Below are positions 33,897-43,213 of a DNA stretch of 64,000 nucleotides, piece after piece. The position numbers were made by a program, and so were the translations under genes. The notes below the pieces were generated by a model that saw nothing but the letters and a program-made list of their open reading frames with translations, was not told the origin of the DNA and did not search any database. How positions within the stretch are numbered: position 1 is the first letter of the stretch; each line of letters opens with the position of its first letter. The DNA comes from an uncultured Alphaproteobacteria bacterium. Its GTDB lineage: Bacteria > Pseudomonadota > Alphaproteobacteria > HIMB59. The DNA lies in contig CACJAI010000001.1 in assembly GCA_902591315.1 (NCBI GenBank), positions 62,001 through 126,000 of the forward strand, written 5' to 3'.

Positions 33897-34823
33897 ATGA
33901 AGAAAAAAATCACTAAAGTGCCAAAATTTAAAGATTTTAAAACTACAAGAGCTACTTCATCTGCTTTAGAAAAAATACTATATAAACAAATCCCAATTTT
34001 AGACCATGGTTTCATAAGGGTTATTGATTACATGGGAACAGATCAGTCAATAGTCCAAGCAGCCAGAGTCTCCTATGGTGAGGGAACAAAAAAATTACGT
34101 GAGGACCGTGGTCTTATTAGATATCTTTTAAGTCACTGGCATACAACTCCGTTTGAGATGTGTGAAATTAAGTTTCATATTAAACTTCCTATTTTTGTTG
34201 CTAGACAATGGATTAGACACAGAACTGCAAATGTAAATGAATACTCTGCGAGATATTCAGTATTAGATAAAGAGTTTTATGTTCCAGAAATGGATCAACT
34301 TGGATCTCAATCCACTACAAACAAGCAAGGTAGATCAAATACTTTAGATAAAAAGTTTGCAAAACAAGCCCAAGATTTAATTCAAAAGAATTCCGAACAA
34401 CTCTATGATGACTACCAAAATTTATTGAATGGTAAGCTTTTGAATAATGATGAATACGTTGAAGGGGAGGGTCTAGCTAGAGAGCTAGCTCGAACAACTC
34501 TTCCATTAAACTATTACACACAATGGTATTGGAAAGTAGACCTTCATAATCTTATGCATTTTTTAAGATTGCGAGCAGATAGCCATGCTCAGTATGAAAT
34601 ACAAATTTATGCTGAAAAAATGGTTGAAATTTTAAAAAAGTGGGTACCCTTAACATACGAAGCTTTTGAAGATTACCGTTCGGACTCTTTCCAACTCTCT
34701 AAAGAGGCTTTGAAAATTGTTAGAGATAAATTAGCGAATAAAAAAATTAAGAAGTCTAATTACAAACTATCTCCAAGAGAGCTTAGAGAATTAGAAGTAA
34801 AGTTTAATATTAAATTATCTTAA
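33897..34823 (+). CDS. thyX: Flavin-dependent thymidylate synthase ThyX
   Basis: ThyX makes dTMP from dUMP with FAD, NADPH and methylenetetrahydrofolate. The 308-residue protein has the ThyX motif RHRTANVNEYSARYS near residues 109-123, TPFEMCEIKFHIKLPIFVARQW upstream, and the later LPLNYYTQWYWKVDLHNLMHFLRLR with active-site residues. It is divergent from ssrA and overlaps the convergent mrp gene by 4 bases. Confidence 0.95.
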   Translation: MKKKITKVPKFKDFKTTRATSSALEKILYKQIPILDHGFIRVIDYMGTDQSIVQAARVSYGEGTKKLREDRGLIRYLLSHWHTTPFEMCEIKFHIKLPIFVARQWIRHRTANVNEYSARYSVLDKEFYVPEMDQLGSQSTTNKQGRSNTLDKKFAKQAQDLIQKNSEQLYDDYQNLLNGKLLNNDEYVEGEGLARELARTTLPLNYYTQWYWKVDLHNLMHFLRLRADSHAQYEIQIYAEKMVEILKKWVPLTYEAFEDYRSDSFQLSKEALKIVRDKLANKKIKKSNYKLSPRELRELEVKFNIKLS

Positions 34824-35566
34824 CTTTGAAATTTTTTTGTAATTGCGTTTGTTATATTTTCAAATTTTAGAGAATAATCATCTTTATAATCAAAACAATA
34901 GGGCTTTCCGTCGTCACAGCTTTTAGGGATATTTAAATTAAAAGGAAGTTCTTCAATTAAATTTATATTTTCTTTGAGTAGTAGAGACTTAGTCTTAGAC
35001 TCACCAAAAATATATTTTTTTTTATTTTGTTCTTCTAAATAAGACATATTTTCAACTACACCAAGTATTGGAACATTTACCTTAATAAACATATTAATTC
35101 CTCTTATTACATCTTTTAAAGAAAGAAGCTGTGGAGTTGTTATAATAAGAGTTCCATTCAGTTTAAGTTTTTGGGACATTGATATTTGTACATCTCCAGT
35201 ACCAGGGGGGAAATCAACAATCAAATAGTCTAAATCACCCCAAATTGTCTTGTTAATGAGCCCATCAAGCCCTTTTGCTAACATTGGTCCTCGCCAAACA
35301 ATTGCTTGTTCTTCATTGACAAGAAAACCTATCGACATTGCCTTTATCCCAAATACTTCAAAGGGTAAAAACTTCCCATCTTCAACTTTAGGTTCCTTAT
35401 CTCCGATGCCGAGTAATGTTGGGACACTAGGTCCATAAATGTCTGCGTCTAAAAGGCCAACTTTGTATCCTTGGTTTGCTAAAGTTATAGCGATATTGCA
35501 AGCTACAGTTGATTTACCAACACCACCTTTACAGCTCGATATTCCAAAACAAGTCTTGATATTCAT
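34820..35566 (-). CDS. mrp: Mrp/ApbC-family iron-sulfur carrier ATPase
   Basis: The 248-residue P-loop ATPase carries and inserts Fe-S clusters. It has the deviant Walker A CKGGVGKSTVACNIA near residues 13-27, LLDADIYGPSVPTLLG, VDFPPGTGDVQISM and VVENMSY. The usual N-terminal MIP18-like domain of about 90 residues is absent. The usual CxxC pair after VENMS is not present either: the sequence runs YLEEQNKKKYIFG. Together these suggest a reduced or altered scaffold role. The promoter lies in the 26 bases before the divergent hflK. Confidence 0.86.
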   Translation of the reverse strand: MNIKTCFGISSCKGGVGKSTVACNIAITLANQGYKVGLLDADIYGPSVPTLLGIGDKEPKVEDGKFLPFEVFGIKAMSIGFLVNEEQAIVWRGPMLAKGLDGLINKTIWGDLDYLIVDFPPGTGDVQISMSQKLKLNGTLIITTPQLLSLKDVIRGINMFIKVNVPILGVVENMSYLEEQNKKKYIFGESKTKSLLLKENINLIEELPFNLNIPKSCDDGKPYCFDYKDDYSLKFENITNAITKKFQS

Positions 35567-35592
35567 ATATTAAACACTACATATAATGTATC

Positions 35593-36690
35593 GTGAACAA
35601 AAACAAATTTAAAATTTTTGCACTTGATGGCCCATGGGGACCTTCATCAGGGAACAATAATAGAGGTTCTGGAGGTTTCTCAGGTGGTAACAATGATTCA
35701 ATTGATGACCTTCTCAAAGATTTAAAAAATAAATACAAAATTAAAATGCCTTTTAAAGGTGGTTTTAAGGGTGTTTCATTTTTAATTTTAATAGCTTTTG
35801 TAATTTGGCTTGCTACTGGTTTTTATAGAGTTGAGCCTGATGAACAAGGAGTTGAACTACTTTTTGGTAAATGGAATGAAAGCACCACAGATCCAGGGCT
35901 CCATTATTTTTTCCCAACACCTATAGGAAAAGTCTTAACACCAAAAGTTGAGGCAATTAGGAAAATTAATGTTGGCTTTAGATCTAATGGTAATTCTACA
36001 AGAGATGTCCTTGAAGAAAGTATGATGCTTACTTCTGATCAAAATATATCTGATTTAGATTATACAGTTCTTTATAGAATTAAAGATGCAGGACAATTTC
36101 TATTTAATCTAAGAGATCCAGAAGAAACTGTAAAAGTTATATCTGAAAGTGTGCTACGAGAGGTCGTTGGTCAAACTAACTTAGAGGGACTACTAACCGT
36201 TTCTAGACAATCCGTTGAGAGAGACTCAAGATCTTTACTACAAGAGCTCTTGGATGAATATGAAGTTGGAATACTAATTCAATCTATACAATTACAAGAC
36301 GTTAACCCTCCAAGAGAGGTCATAGATGCATTTGATGATGTTCAAAAAGCAAGACAGGATAAGGAGAGAACAGTCAACCAAGCAGAGGCTTACAGTAACA
36401 GAATTGTGCCTGAGGCAAGAGGTGAGGCTGAAAAAATACTCCAAGAGGCAGAGGGTTATAAAAATAAATTAATTAAACAAGCTGAAGGTGAGGCAAGTAG
36501 ATTTCTCCAAGTGTTAGACACATATGAGCAATCTAAAGAGACAACCAAAAAAAGAATTTATTTAGAAACATTAAGAGATGTCCTATCAGGATCTAGTAAA
36601 ATAATGATTGATCAGAATTCTGGCAACGGGGTAGTTCCGTATTTGCCTTTAAACGAGTTAAACAAGAACAAGCAGACAGGTAACAACTAA
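35593..36690 (+). CDS. hflK: HflK, FtsH-regulating membrane protein
   Basis: HflK and HflC form a large SPFH-domain complex around the FtsH protease in the inner membrane. The 365-residue protein starts at a GTG, with a glycine/asparagine-rich N-terminus (GPWGPSSGNNNRGSGG). One transmembrane helix follows (about residues 55-75, facing the periplasm), then an SPFH/Band 7 domain beginning YRVEPDEQGVELLFG and an alanine/glutamate-rich coiled segment near residues 250-310. It overlaps hflC by 1 base. Confidence 0.95.
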   Translation: MNKNKFKIFALDGPWGPSSGNNNRGSGGFSGGNNDSIDDLLKDLKNKYKIKMPFKGGFKGVSFLILIAFVIWLATGFYRVEPDEQGVELLFGKWNESTTDPGLHYFFPTPIGKVLTPKVEAIRKINVGFRSNGNSTRDVLEESMMLTSDQNISDLDYTVLYRIKDAGQFLFNLRDPEETVKVISESVLREVVGQTNLEGLLTVSRQSVERDSRSLLQELLDEYEVGILIQSIQLQDVNPPREVIDAFDDVQKARQDKERTVNQAEAYSNRIVPEARGEAEKILQEAEGYKNKLIKQAEGEASRFLQVLDTYEQSKETTKKRIYLETLRDVLSGSSKIMIDQNSGNGVVPYLPLNELNKNKQTGNN

Positions 36691-37559
36691 TGAAAATGAG
36701 AAACTATATAATTGTTGGACTATCTTTCTTCTTTATCTTGTTTGCATCAGGCTTTTTCTTTGTTGTTGATCAAACAAAACAAGTAATTGTTTTGCAATTT
36801 GGTGAACCGCGTGCTGTGCATCAATCTCCTGGTTTGAAATTTAAACTACCATTTATCCAAAACGTTGTTTACTACGACAGTAGGGTTTTAAACTTAGATC
36901 CTGCTCAAGAAGAGGTAATACTAAGAGACCAAAAGCGTATTGTGGTCGACTCAATAGTTAGATATATGATCAAAGATCCTTTAAAGTTTTTTCAAACAAC
37001 TAGAACAGAGTTAGCCCTTAATGATCGTTTGGGTAGAATCGTAAACTCATCTGTAAGAGGTGTAATAGCTCAGTATCAATTAAATGATTTGTTATCTGAT
37101 GATCGTGATAAAATTATGGCTGAGATTTTTGAAAATGTTCGTGAAGATCAAGATACCTTTGGTATTGAAATTGTTGACCTGAGGTTAAAAAGAACAGAAC
37201 TTACGCCAGAAGTTCAATCTAACGTGTTTGACAGGATGAGAACTGAAAGAGAAAGAGAAGCAAATTTATTAAGAGCGGAAGGTCAAGAGATTTCACAAAA
37301 AATTAAGGCTACTGCAGATAGAGAGAAAATTGAAATTATAGCTGAAGCAGAAAAACAATCTAATATTTTAAAAGGTGAAGGTGAAGCAGCAAGAAACCAA
37401 ATTTTAAATGAGGCTTTTGCAAAAGACCCTGAGTTTTTTGAATTTATTAGATCAATGGAAGCCTATGCAGATACTTTTAAAGACGGAACAACTACCATGG
37501 TTATATCTCCTGATAGTGATTTCTTTGAGTACTTTGAAAATTCTGAGGGCGCCAACTAA
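36690..37559 (+). CDS. hflC: HflC, FtsH-regulating membrane protein
   Basis: The 289-residue partner of HflK. A single N-terminal transmembrane helix (residues 5-26) is followed by the SPFH domain: VDQTKQVIVLQFGEPRAVHQSPGLKFKLPF and the RDQKRIVVDSIVRYMIKDPLKFFQT block. A helical tail follows with RMRTEREREANLLRAEG. The length is normal. It lies between hflK and the periplasmic protease gene, 14 bases upstream of the latter. Confidence 0.95.
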   Translation: MKMRNYIIVGLSFFFILFASGFFFVVDQTKQVIVLQFGEPRAVHQSPGLKFKLPFIQNVVYYDSRVLNLDPAQEEVILRDQKRIVVDSIVRYMIKDPLKFFQTTRTELALNDRLGRIVNSSVRGVIAQYQLNDLLSDDRDKIMAEIFENVREDQDTFGIEIVDLRLKRTELTPEVQSNVFDRMRTEREREANLLRAEGQEISQKIKATADREKIEIIAEAEKQSNILKGEGEAARNQILNEAFAKDPEFFEFIRSMEAYADTFKDGTTTMVISPDSDFFEYFENSEGAN

Positions 37560-37573
37560 ATATAATTTTTATA

Positions 37574-38962
37574 ATGAAAAGACTTTTTGTTTTATCTCTT
37601 TTCAGTATTTTTCTTACAATCCAGAGTGCTTCGGCACAATTTGAGAGAGGTTATGCAGATTTAGTTGATGAACTTCTACCTTCGGTTGTAAGTATAGCTA
37701 CTAGTCAAACTGTAGAAAGACAAACTAGGCAATTACCTGAATTGCCAGAAGGCCATCCTTTCAATGATATGTTTGATGATTTTTTTGGTAATCAAATGCC
37801 AAAACGTGAAAATCTAACTGGTCTTGGATCAGGCTTCATTATTAGTGATGAAGGTTATGTAGTAACAAATAATCATGTAATAAGCGGTGCAGATCAGATT
37901 ACTGTAATTTTCAATAATGGTATCGATGAAGTTCCTGCAGAACTTGTTGGAACTGACCCTAAAACTGACTTAGCTGTTTTAAAAATTGACCCTTCATCTG
38001 TTGATATACAAAATGTTAATTGGGGAGACTCGGATTTGTCAAGAGTTGGAGATATTGTACTAGCTATTGGTAATCCTCTGGGTTTAGGAGGAACTGTAAC
38101 TTCAGGAATAATATCATCTATAAATAGAGATATAGGCGGTGGCCCTTACGTTGATTTTATACAGACTGATGCACCAATCAATAGAGGTAACTCGGGTGGT
38201 CCTTTATTTAATTTAGATGGAGAGGTAATTGGAATTAATTCAATGATTATCTCTCAAACAGGTGGAAGTGTTGGCTTAGGTTTTTCTATTCCCTCTCAAA
38301 CAGCAAAATTAATTGTTGAACAAATAATCTCATTTGGTCAAGCAAAAAGAGGAAGACTTGGTGTTCAAATTCAAGATTTAACTGAAGAATTTTCTGATAG
38401 TTTAGGCTATGACTCAACGGAGGGAGCATTTGTTGCTTCTGTAGAACCAAATAGTCCTGCTGCGTTATCAAACATTCAAGCTGGAGATATAATAATTGAG
38501 TTTAACAATCAAAAAATCACATCATTTAAAGATTTACCTAAAGTTGTTGCAGAAACTCCAATAGATAGTGAAGTAATTGTTAAAGTTTGGAGAAACGGAG
38601 AAATTATAGATATACAGGTAAAGGTGGGTGAATTAGAAGAGGGCCGCAAACTTGCTAAAAATGATGGAGTTTATATAAAAGATTTAGATATAACTGTTCT
38701 TGAGTTAACAATTGACTCTATAAATTCTTTAGGATTAGACTCAAAAACTTCAGGTATTTTGGTCACAGAAGTAGGAGATAAAAACGAAAATCTTCTAAAG
38801 AATGATGTTATAATCCAAGTATCTAGCGAAAAAATTAAAGATATTAGTTCTTTTGAAACGATCATATCTAAAAGTATTAAGTTGAATAGAGATAAATTGT
38901 TGCTAAGAGTTATTAGAGACGGTAATGAATTTTGGTTAATAAATCCATTCGTTATTGAGTAA
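37574..38962 (+). CDS. degP: Periplasmic DegP/DegQ-like serine protease (Do family)
   Basis: The 462-residue protease and chaperone has a signal peptide (about residues 1-21, ending ASA). The trypsin-like domain has catalytic His about 101 (VTNNHVI), Asp in KTDLAVLKI and Ser about 207 (NRGNSGGPL), followed by two PDZ domains (about residues 260-350 and 365-460). It degrades misfolded envelope proteins. It follows hflKC, a common arrangement. The end overlaps the probable miaA start by 8 bases. Confidence 0.94.
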   Translation: MKRLFVLSLFSIFLTIQSASAQFERGYADLVDELLPSVVSIATSQTVERQTRQLPELPEGHPFNDMFDDFFGNQMPKRENLTGLGSGFIISDEGYVVTNNHVISGADQITVIFNNGIDEVPAELVGTDPKTDLAVLKIDPSSVDIQNVNWGDSDLSRVGDIVLAIGNPLGLGGTVTSGIISSINRDIGGGPYVDFIQTDAPINRGNSGGPLFNLDGEVIGINSMIISQTGGSVGLGFSIPSQTAKLIVEQIISFGQAKRGRLGVQIQDLTEEFSDSLGYDSTEGAFVASVEPNSPAALSNIQAGDIIIEFNNQKITSFKDLPKVVAETPIDSEVIVKVWRNGEIIDIQVKVGELEEGRKLAKNDGVYIKDLDITVLELTIDSINSLGLDSKTSGILVTEVGDKNENLLKNDVIIQVSSEKIKDISSFETIISKSIKLNRDKLLLRVIRDGNEFWLINPFVIE

Positions 38963-39863
38963 ATTCCTTTTTGTTGTAGGCCCCACTTGTTCGGGTAAAA
39001 ATGATTACGCATATGAGTTATCAAAATTAATAGACATAGAAGTTATTAATGCTGACAGTATACAAGTATATAAACAACTAAAGATTTTATCAAATAGACC
39101 AACAGAGCAAGAATTAAAGATAGTCCCACATCATCTCTATGGACATGTGAATAATAAAGAATATTCAGTTAATCTTTGGATTAATGAAGTTAAACAAGTA
39201 ATTAAAAATATTCACAGTAGAAATAAAATACCTGTGTTTGTTGGTGGTACTGGTTTTTATATTCAATCACTAATAGAAGGATTATCAGTAATGCCATCAA
39301 TTAGTTACAAATTTAAAAAACAAGCAGAAGATTTATATCTAGACAAGGGCCCAGATCATTGCCTGAATATTTTAGAAAAATATTATAAAGAAAAAATTTT
39401 TCCAAAAGATAAACAAAGATTATTAAGTCGTTTAGCTTTTTGCTTGGAGCATAATGACACAATAGAAAATAATTATGGTAGCAAAGAACCGATCACTCCT
39501 AATTCACTTGTTATTCAAGTTACAAAACCCAAGAAAGATCTTTACGAAAAAGCAGAATTAAGATTTCATCAAATGATAAACAAGGGCGCTTTAGAAGAGG
39601 TTAAATCACTTTATGAAAATAAAAAAATATCAAAAACTCTCTATAAAGCTCATGGTCTGCCAGAATTGCTATCTTGTGTTAGAAATAAATTAAGTTTAGA
39701 TGAGGCTATTTATTTAGGAATTAAAAATACCAAGAGGTATATTAAAAGACAGTTTACATGGTGGAATAACCAAAAATTTAGCCAACTTAATTTGAGAATA
39801 AACTATAAAAAAAGCTTCCCTAAAGATTCAATTGAAAATATAAGTATATACCTAAATGGCTAA
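38955..39863 (+). CDS. miaA: tRNA dimethylallyltransferase MiaA
   Basis: MiaA adds a dimethylallyl group to A37 of tRNAs reading UNN codons. The 302-residue protein has the P-loop VVGPTCSGKNDYAYEL (GPTxxGK, with Cys-Ser-Gly in the variable part), NADSIQVYKQLKILSNRPT, PHHLYGHV, FVGGTGFYIQSLIEG and the C-terminal RYIKRQFTWWNNQ. The only reasonable start is a TTG at 38955 inside the end of degP; no ATG lies before the P-loop. It overlaps ilvB by 8 bases. Confidence 0.92.
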   Translation: MSKFLFVVGPTCSGKNDYAYELSKLIDIEVINADSIQVYKQLKILSNRPTEQELKIVPHHLYGHVNNKEYSVNLWINEVKQVIKNIHSRNKIPVFVGGTGFYIQSLIEGLSVMPSISYKFKKQAEDLYLDKGPDHCLNILEKYYKEKIFPKDKQRLLSRLAFCLEHNDTIENNYGSKEPITPNSLVIQVTKPKKDLYEKAELRFHQMINKGALEEVKSLYENKKISKTLYKAHGLPELLSCVRNKLSLDEAIYLGIKNTKRYIKRQFTWWNNQKFSQLNLRINYKKSFPKDSIENISIYLNG

Positions 39864-41628
39864 TGAAAACGAATTCACGGGAGCGGATATTTTACTCAAA
39901 GCCCTTAAAGACCAAGAGGTTGATACAATTTTTGGATATCCAGGCGGAGCTGTTCTTCCCATTTATGATGCAATATTTGGCCAAAACTTTTTAAAACATG
40001 TATTAGTAAGGCAAGAGGCTGGTGCTGTTCATGCAGCAGAAGGCTATGCTAGATCAAGCGGAAAAGTAGGTGTGTTGTTAGTAACATCCGGTCCTGGTGT
40101 GACCAATGTCGTTACTGGATTAACTGATGCATTGATGGATAGCATTCCAATTGTCTGTATCAGTGGACAAGTCCCATCACATTTAATTGGAACAGACGCA
40201 TTTCAGGAATGTGATACAACTGGAATTACAAGACCTTGCACTAAGCACAATTATTTAGTCAAGGATGTAAGCAAACTCTCAGAGACTATTCATGAGGCAT
40301 TTAAAATTGCTAGCTCTGGTAGACCAGGTCCTGTTTTAATTGATATTCCCAAAGATGTTCAGTTTGCAAAGTCAAAATATATATCAAAGAAAGATATTAG
40401 TTTTAGAGAGCACAGAATTAAAGCTGGTTCAAAAAACGTTGATAAAAACTTTGTCGAAGAACTAGTAAATCATATTAAAAAATCCGAGAGACCTATATTT
40501 TATGTTGGTGGTGGATGTTTAAACTCAGGCCATGAAGCTAGCCAAGAACTTATTAAACTTGTAAATAAAACAAATATTCCAATTACTACAACTCTTCATG
40601 GATTGGGATGTTTTCCAGGTGAAAATAAAAGTTCACTTGGGATGTTAGGTATGCATGGAAATTACGAAGCTAACTTGGCTATGAACAAATGTGATTTGAT
40701 GATTAACGTTGGAGCAAGGTTTGATGACCGTGTTACAGGCAGATTAGATGCTTTTTCTCCGGACTCTATAAAATTCCATATAGATATTGATCAAAGTTCA
40801 ATCAATAAAAACGTTAAAGTCAATTTTCATACTAATACTGACATTGCTCTAACACTCAAAGAAATTAACTCATTCATAGACTCCAATAGCATTGATTTTG
40901 GCGATAAAGATTATAATAATTGGTGGGGTCAAATTAATGAATGGAGAAAAAAAGAATGTCTCCACTACGAACAAGGCGATGAAGTGATCAAGCCACAACA
41001 CGCTATTTCCAGACTTTACGAATTAACAAAACAAAAAGACACTTTTGTTACTACAGAAGTTGGTCAGCATCAAATGTGGGCAGCTCAATATTATAAGTTT
41101 TCAAAACCAAACAGATGGATTACATCAGGTGGTTTAGGCACAATGGGTTTCGGTATGCCTGCCGCAGTCGGTGCACAAATGGCAAATCCAGACTCATTAG
41201 TTATAGATATAGCTGGTGAGGCGTCTTTTCTTATGAATATCCAAGAAATAGCTACAGCTGTTCAATATAAGTTACCTATCAAAATTTTTATATTAAATAA
41301 TGAATATATGGGAATGGTTAGACAGTGGCAGGAACTATTACATGGTAGTAGATACTCAGAGAGTTATGTGGATGCCCTACCTGATTTTAAAAAATTAGCA
41401 GAGAGTTTCAATGCTGTTGGAGTTAGGGCAAAAAATATTTCTGAATTAGACGATACAATTAATGAAATGATTTCTATTGATAGGCCAGTTATAGCCGATA
41501 TTTGGGTAGATAAAAAAGAAAATTGTTTTCCTATGATACCAAGTGGAGCTGCCCACCATGAAATGTTACTATCTAAATACGATAAAGAAAATCCTGAAAA
41601 TCAGGAAAAAGGAAAAGTACTAGTTTAA
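39856..41628 (+). CDS. ilvB: Acetolactate synthase large subunit
   Basis: The 590-residue thiamine diphosphate enzyme makes acetolactate or acetohydroxybutyrate for branched-chain amino acids. It shows DTIFGYPGGAVLPIYDA, the activating Glu in RQEAGAVHAAEGYAR (near residue 50), and the C-terminal cofactor motif. The cofactor motif reads GEASFLMN...ILNNEYMG, with Glu in place of the usual Asp of GDG/GDA, a form I believe also occurs in other alphaproteobacterial enzymes. It is followed after 12 bases by the small subunit. Confidence 0.96.
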   Translation: MANENEFTGADILLKALKDQEVDTIFGYPGGAVLPIYDAIFGQNFLKHVLVRQEAGAVHAAEGYARSSGKVGVLLVTSGPGVTNVVTGLTDALMDSIPIVCISGQVPSHLIGTDAFQECDTTGITRPCTKHNYLVKDVSKLSETIHEAFKIASSGRPGPVLIDIPKDVQFAKSKYISKKDISFREHRIKAGSKNVDKNFVEELVNHIKKSERPIFYVGGGCLNSGHEASQELIKLVNKTNIPITTTLHGLGCFPGENKSSLGMLGMHGNYEANLAMNKCDLMINVGARFDDRVTGRLDAFSPDSIKFHIDIDQSSINKNVKVNFHTNTDIALTLKEINSFIDSNSIDFGDKDYNNWWGQINEWRKKECLHYEQGDEVIKPQHAISRLYELTKQKDTFVTTEVGQHQMWAAQYYKFSKPNRWITSGGLGTMGFGMPAAVGAQMANPDSLVIDIAGEASFLMNIQEIATAVQYKLPIKIFILNNEYMGMVRQWQELLHGSRYSESYVDALPDFKKLAESFNAVGVRAKNISELDDTINEMISIDRPVIADIWVDKKENCFPMIPSGAAHHEMLLSKYDKENPENQEKGKVLV

Positions 41629-41640
41629 TTAATTTTTATA

Positions 41641-42177
41641 ATGTCCTCTACTTCAGTTTATCCTACACCTATAAACGCTTTTAAACAGTCTAAGAGAAGC
41701 GTTCTTTCTGTTATTGTTGATAACGAACCTGGTATTCTTGCACGTATAGTGGGTTTATTTTCAGGTAGAGGATATAATATTGAAGCATTAAATGTAACAG
41801 TTGTAGACGTTAAGAAAAATCTTTCTCGAATTACTATAGAGACTTTAGGTGAAGAAAAAGTAATTAGTCAAATTATAGCACAACTAGAAAAACTTGTTCC
41901 CGTTCATAGCGCAACTAATTTAGCAAACTTAAGTGAGTCTTATGAGGCAGAGATTTGCCTAATTAAAATCGAATTTGAAAATGATGAACAAGATCAAAAA
42001 ATACTCAATTTTGCAGATATTTATCGTTCAAGAACTGTTCAAAAAAGACAAAATATTGTTGTTTATGAAATATCTGGCACAAGTGAGCGAATAAACAAAT
42101 TTTTAGATGACTTAGACACAATCGGTGGTATAAAAGTCGAATTAGTTCGAAGTGGGCCTATAGGGCTCGGAATATAA
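41641..42177 (+). CDS. ilvH: Acetolactate synthase small (regulatory) subunit
   Basis: The 178-residue regulatory subunit contains an ACT domain at residues 20-95 ([30 protein letters not shown]) and the C-terminal IlvH/IlvN domain ([17 protein letters not shown]). It gives valine feedback control and raises activity of the large subunit. It is 12 bases after ilvB and 17 bases before ilvC in a single operon. Confidence 0.95.
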   Translation: MSSTSVYPTPINAFKQSKRSVLSVIVDNEPGILARIVGLFSGRGYNIEALNVTVVDVKKNLSRITIETLGEEKVISQIIAQLEKLVPVHSATNLANLSESYEAEICLIKIEFENDEQDQKILNFADIYRSRTVQKRQNIVVYEISGTSERINKFLDDLDTIGGIKVELVRSGPIGLGI

Positions 42178-42194
42178 CGTTTTTAGGGGGTAAT

Positions 42195-43211
42195 ATGAAG
42201 GTTTATTACGAACAAGATGCTGATTTTAACATAATAAAAGACAAAAAAATTGTAATAATAGGTTTTGGATCGCAAGGTCATGCTCATGCATTAAATTTAA
42301 AAGACTCTGGGGCCTCTAATGTAGTTGTGGGATTGAGAGAAGGTTCTTCATCAATTGAAAAAGCAAAGAATGTGGGCTTAAAAACTCAAACACCTGGAGA
42401 CGCAGTAAAGGATGCAGATATTGTAATGTTCTTAGCTCCTGATGAAAATCAGCAAGAAATTTATCAAACTCAAATTCACGACAATATAAAAAATGGTGCT
42501 GCTTTAGCATTTGCGCATGGTTTAAATATTCATTTTCAGCTTATAACAGCAAGAGAGGATTTAGACGTTTTTATGGTCGCTCCAAAAGGCCCAGGTCATA
42601 CTGTAAGAGGAGAGTATCTTAAAGGTGGTGGAGTGCCATGTTTACTCGCAGTAGATAAAAATGTAAGTGGTAATGCAAAAGAAATTGGTCTTGCGTATGC
42701 TTCTGCTTTAGGAGGAGGTAAATCTGGTATAATTGAAACTACATTTAAAGAGGAATGTGAAACAGATTTATTTGGTGAGCAAACAGTTCTTTGTGGAGGG
42801 TTAATGTCTCTTGTAAGAAACGGTTTTGAAACTCTTGTTGAGGCTGGTTATGCCCCTGAAATGGCTTATTTCGAATGTTTACATGAAGTAAAATTAATTG
42901 TTGATCTAATGTATGAAGGTGGGATGGCTAACATGAGGTATTCGATATCTAATACAGCTGAATACGGTGATTATACCAGAGGCCCAAGAGTAGTTCCTAA
43001 CGAAGCTACTAAAGCTGAAATGAAAAAAGTTCTAAGTGAAATACAAGATGGTACTTTCACAAAAGAATGGATGGCCGAACATAAGTCAGGGCAAATTAAG
43101 TTTAAACAAATGAGAGACCAAGGTGCAAAACACCAAATTGAAGAGGTAGGAGCTAAATTAAGGTCTATGATGCCATGGATAGCATCTAATAAACTTGTAA
43201 AGGATATCTAG
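42195..43211 (+). CDS. ilvC: Ketol-acid reductoisomerase IlvC
   Basis: IlvC converts acetolactate to dihydroxyisovalerate with NADPH and magnesium. The 338-residue class I enzyme has the Rossmann motif [32 protein letters not shown] with the catalytic His region, and the metal-binding [12 protein letters not shown] and [13 protein letters not shown] blocks. A good AGGGGGT ribosome site precedes the ATG. It is the third gene of the ilvBHC-leuA run. Confidence 0.97.
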   Translation: MKVYYEQDADFNIIKDKKIVIIGFGSQGHAHALNLKDSGASNVVVGLREGSSSIEKAKNVGLKTQTPGDAVKDADIVMFLAPDENQQEIYQTQIHDNIKNGAALAFAHGLNIHFQLITAREDLDVFMVAPKGPGHTVRGEYLKGGGVPCLLAVDKNVSGNAKEIGLAYASALGGGKSGIIETTFKEECETDLFGEQTVLCGGLMSLVRNGFETLVEAGYAPEMAYFECLHEVKLIVDLMYEGGMANMRYSISNTAEYGDYTRGPRVVPNEATKAEMKKVLSEIQDGTFTKEWMAEHKSGQIKFKQMRDQGAKHQIEEVGAKLRSMMPWIASNKLVKDI

Positions 43212-43213
43212 TA

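Noticed and set aside
41205-41235. Glu in place of Asp in the thiamine diphosphate motif of the acetolactate synthase
   Set aside because: It could look like an inactivating change, but Glu can coordinate magnesium, the rest of the enzyme is intact, and I believe that this form occurs in other alphaproteobacteria.
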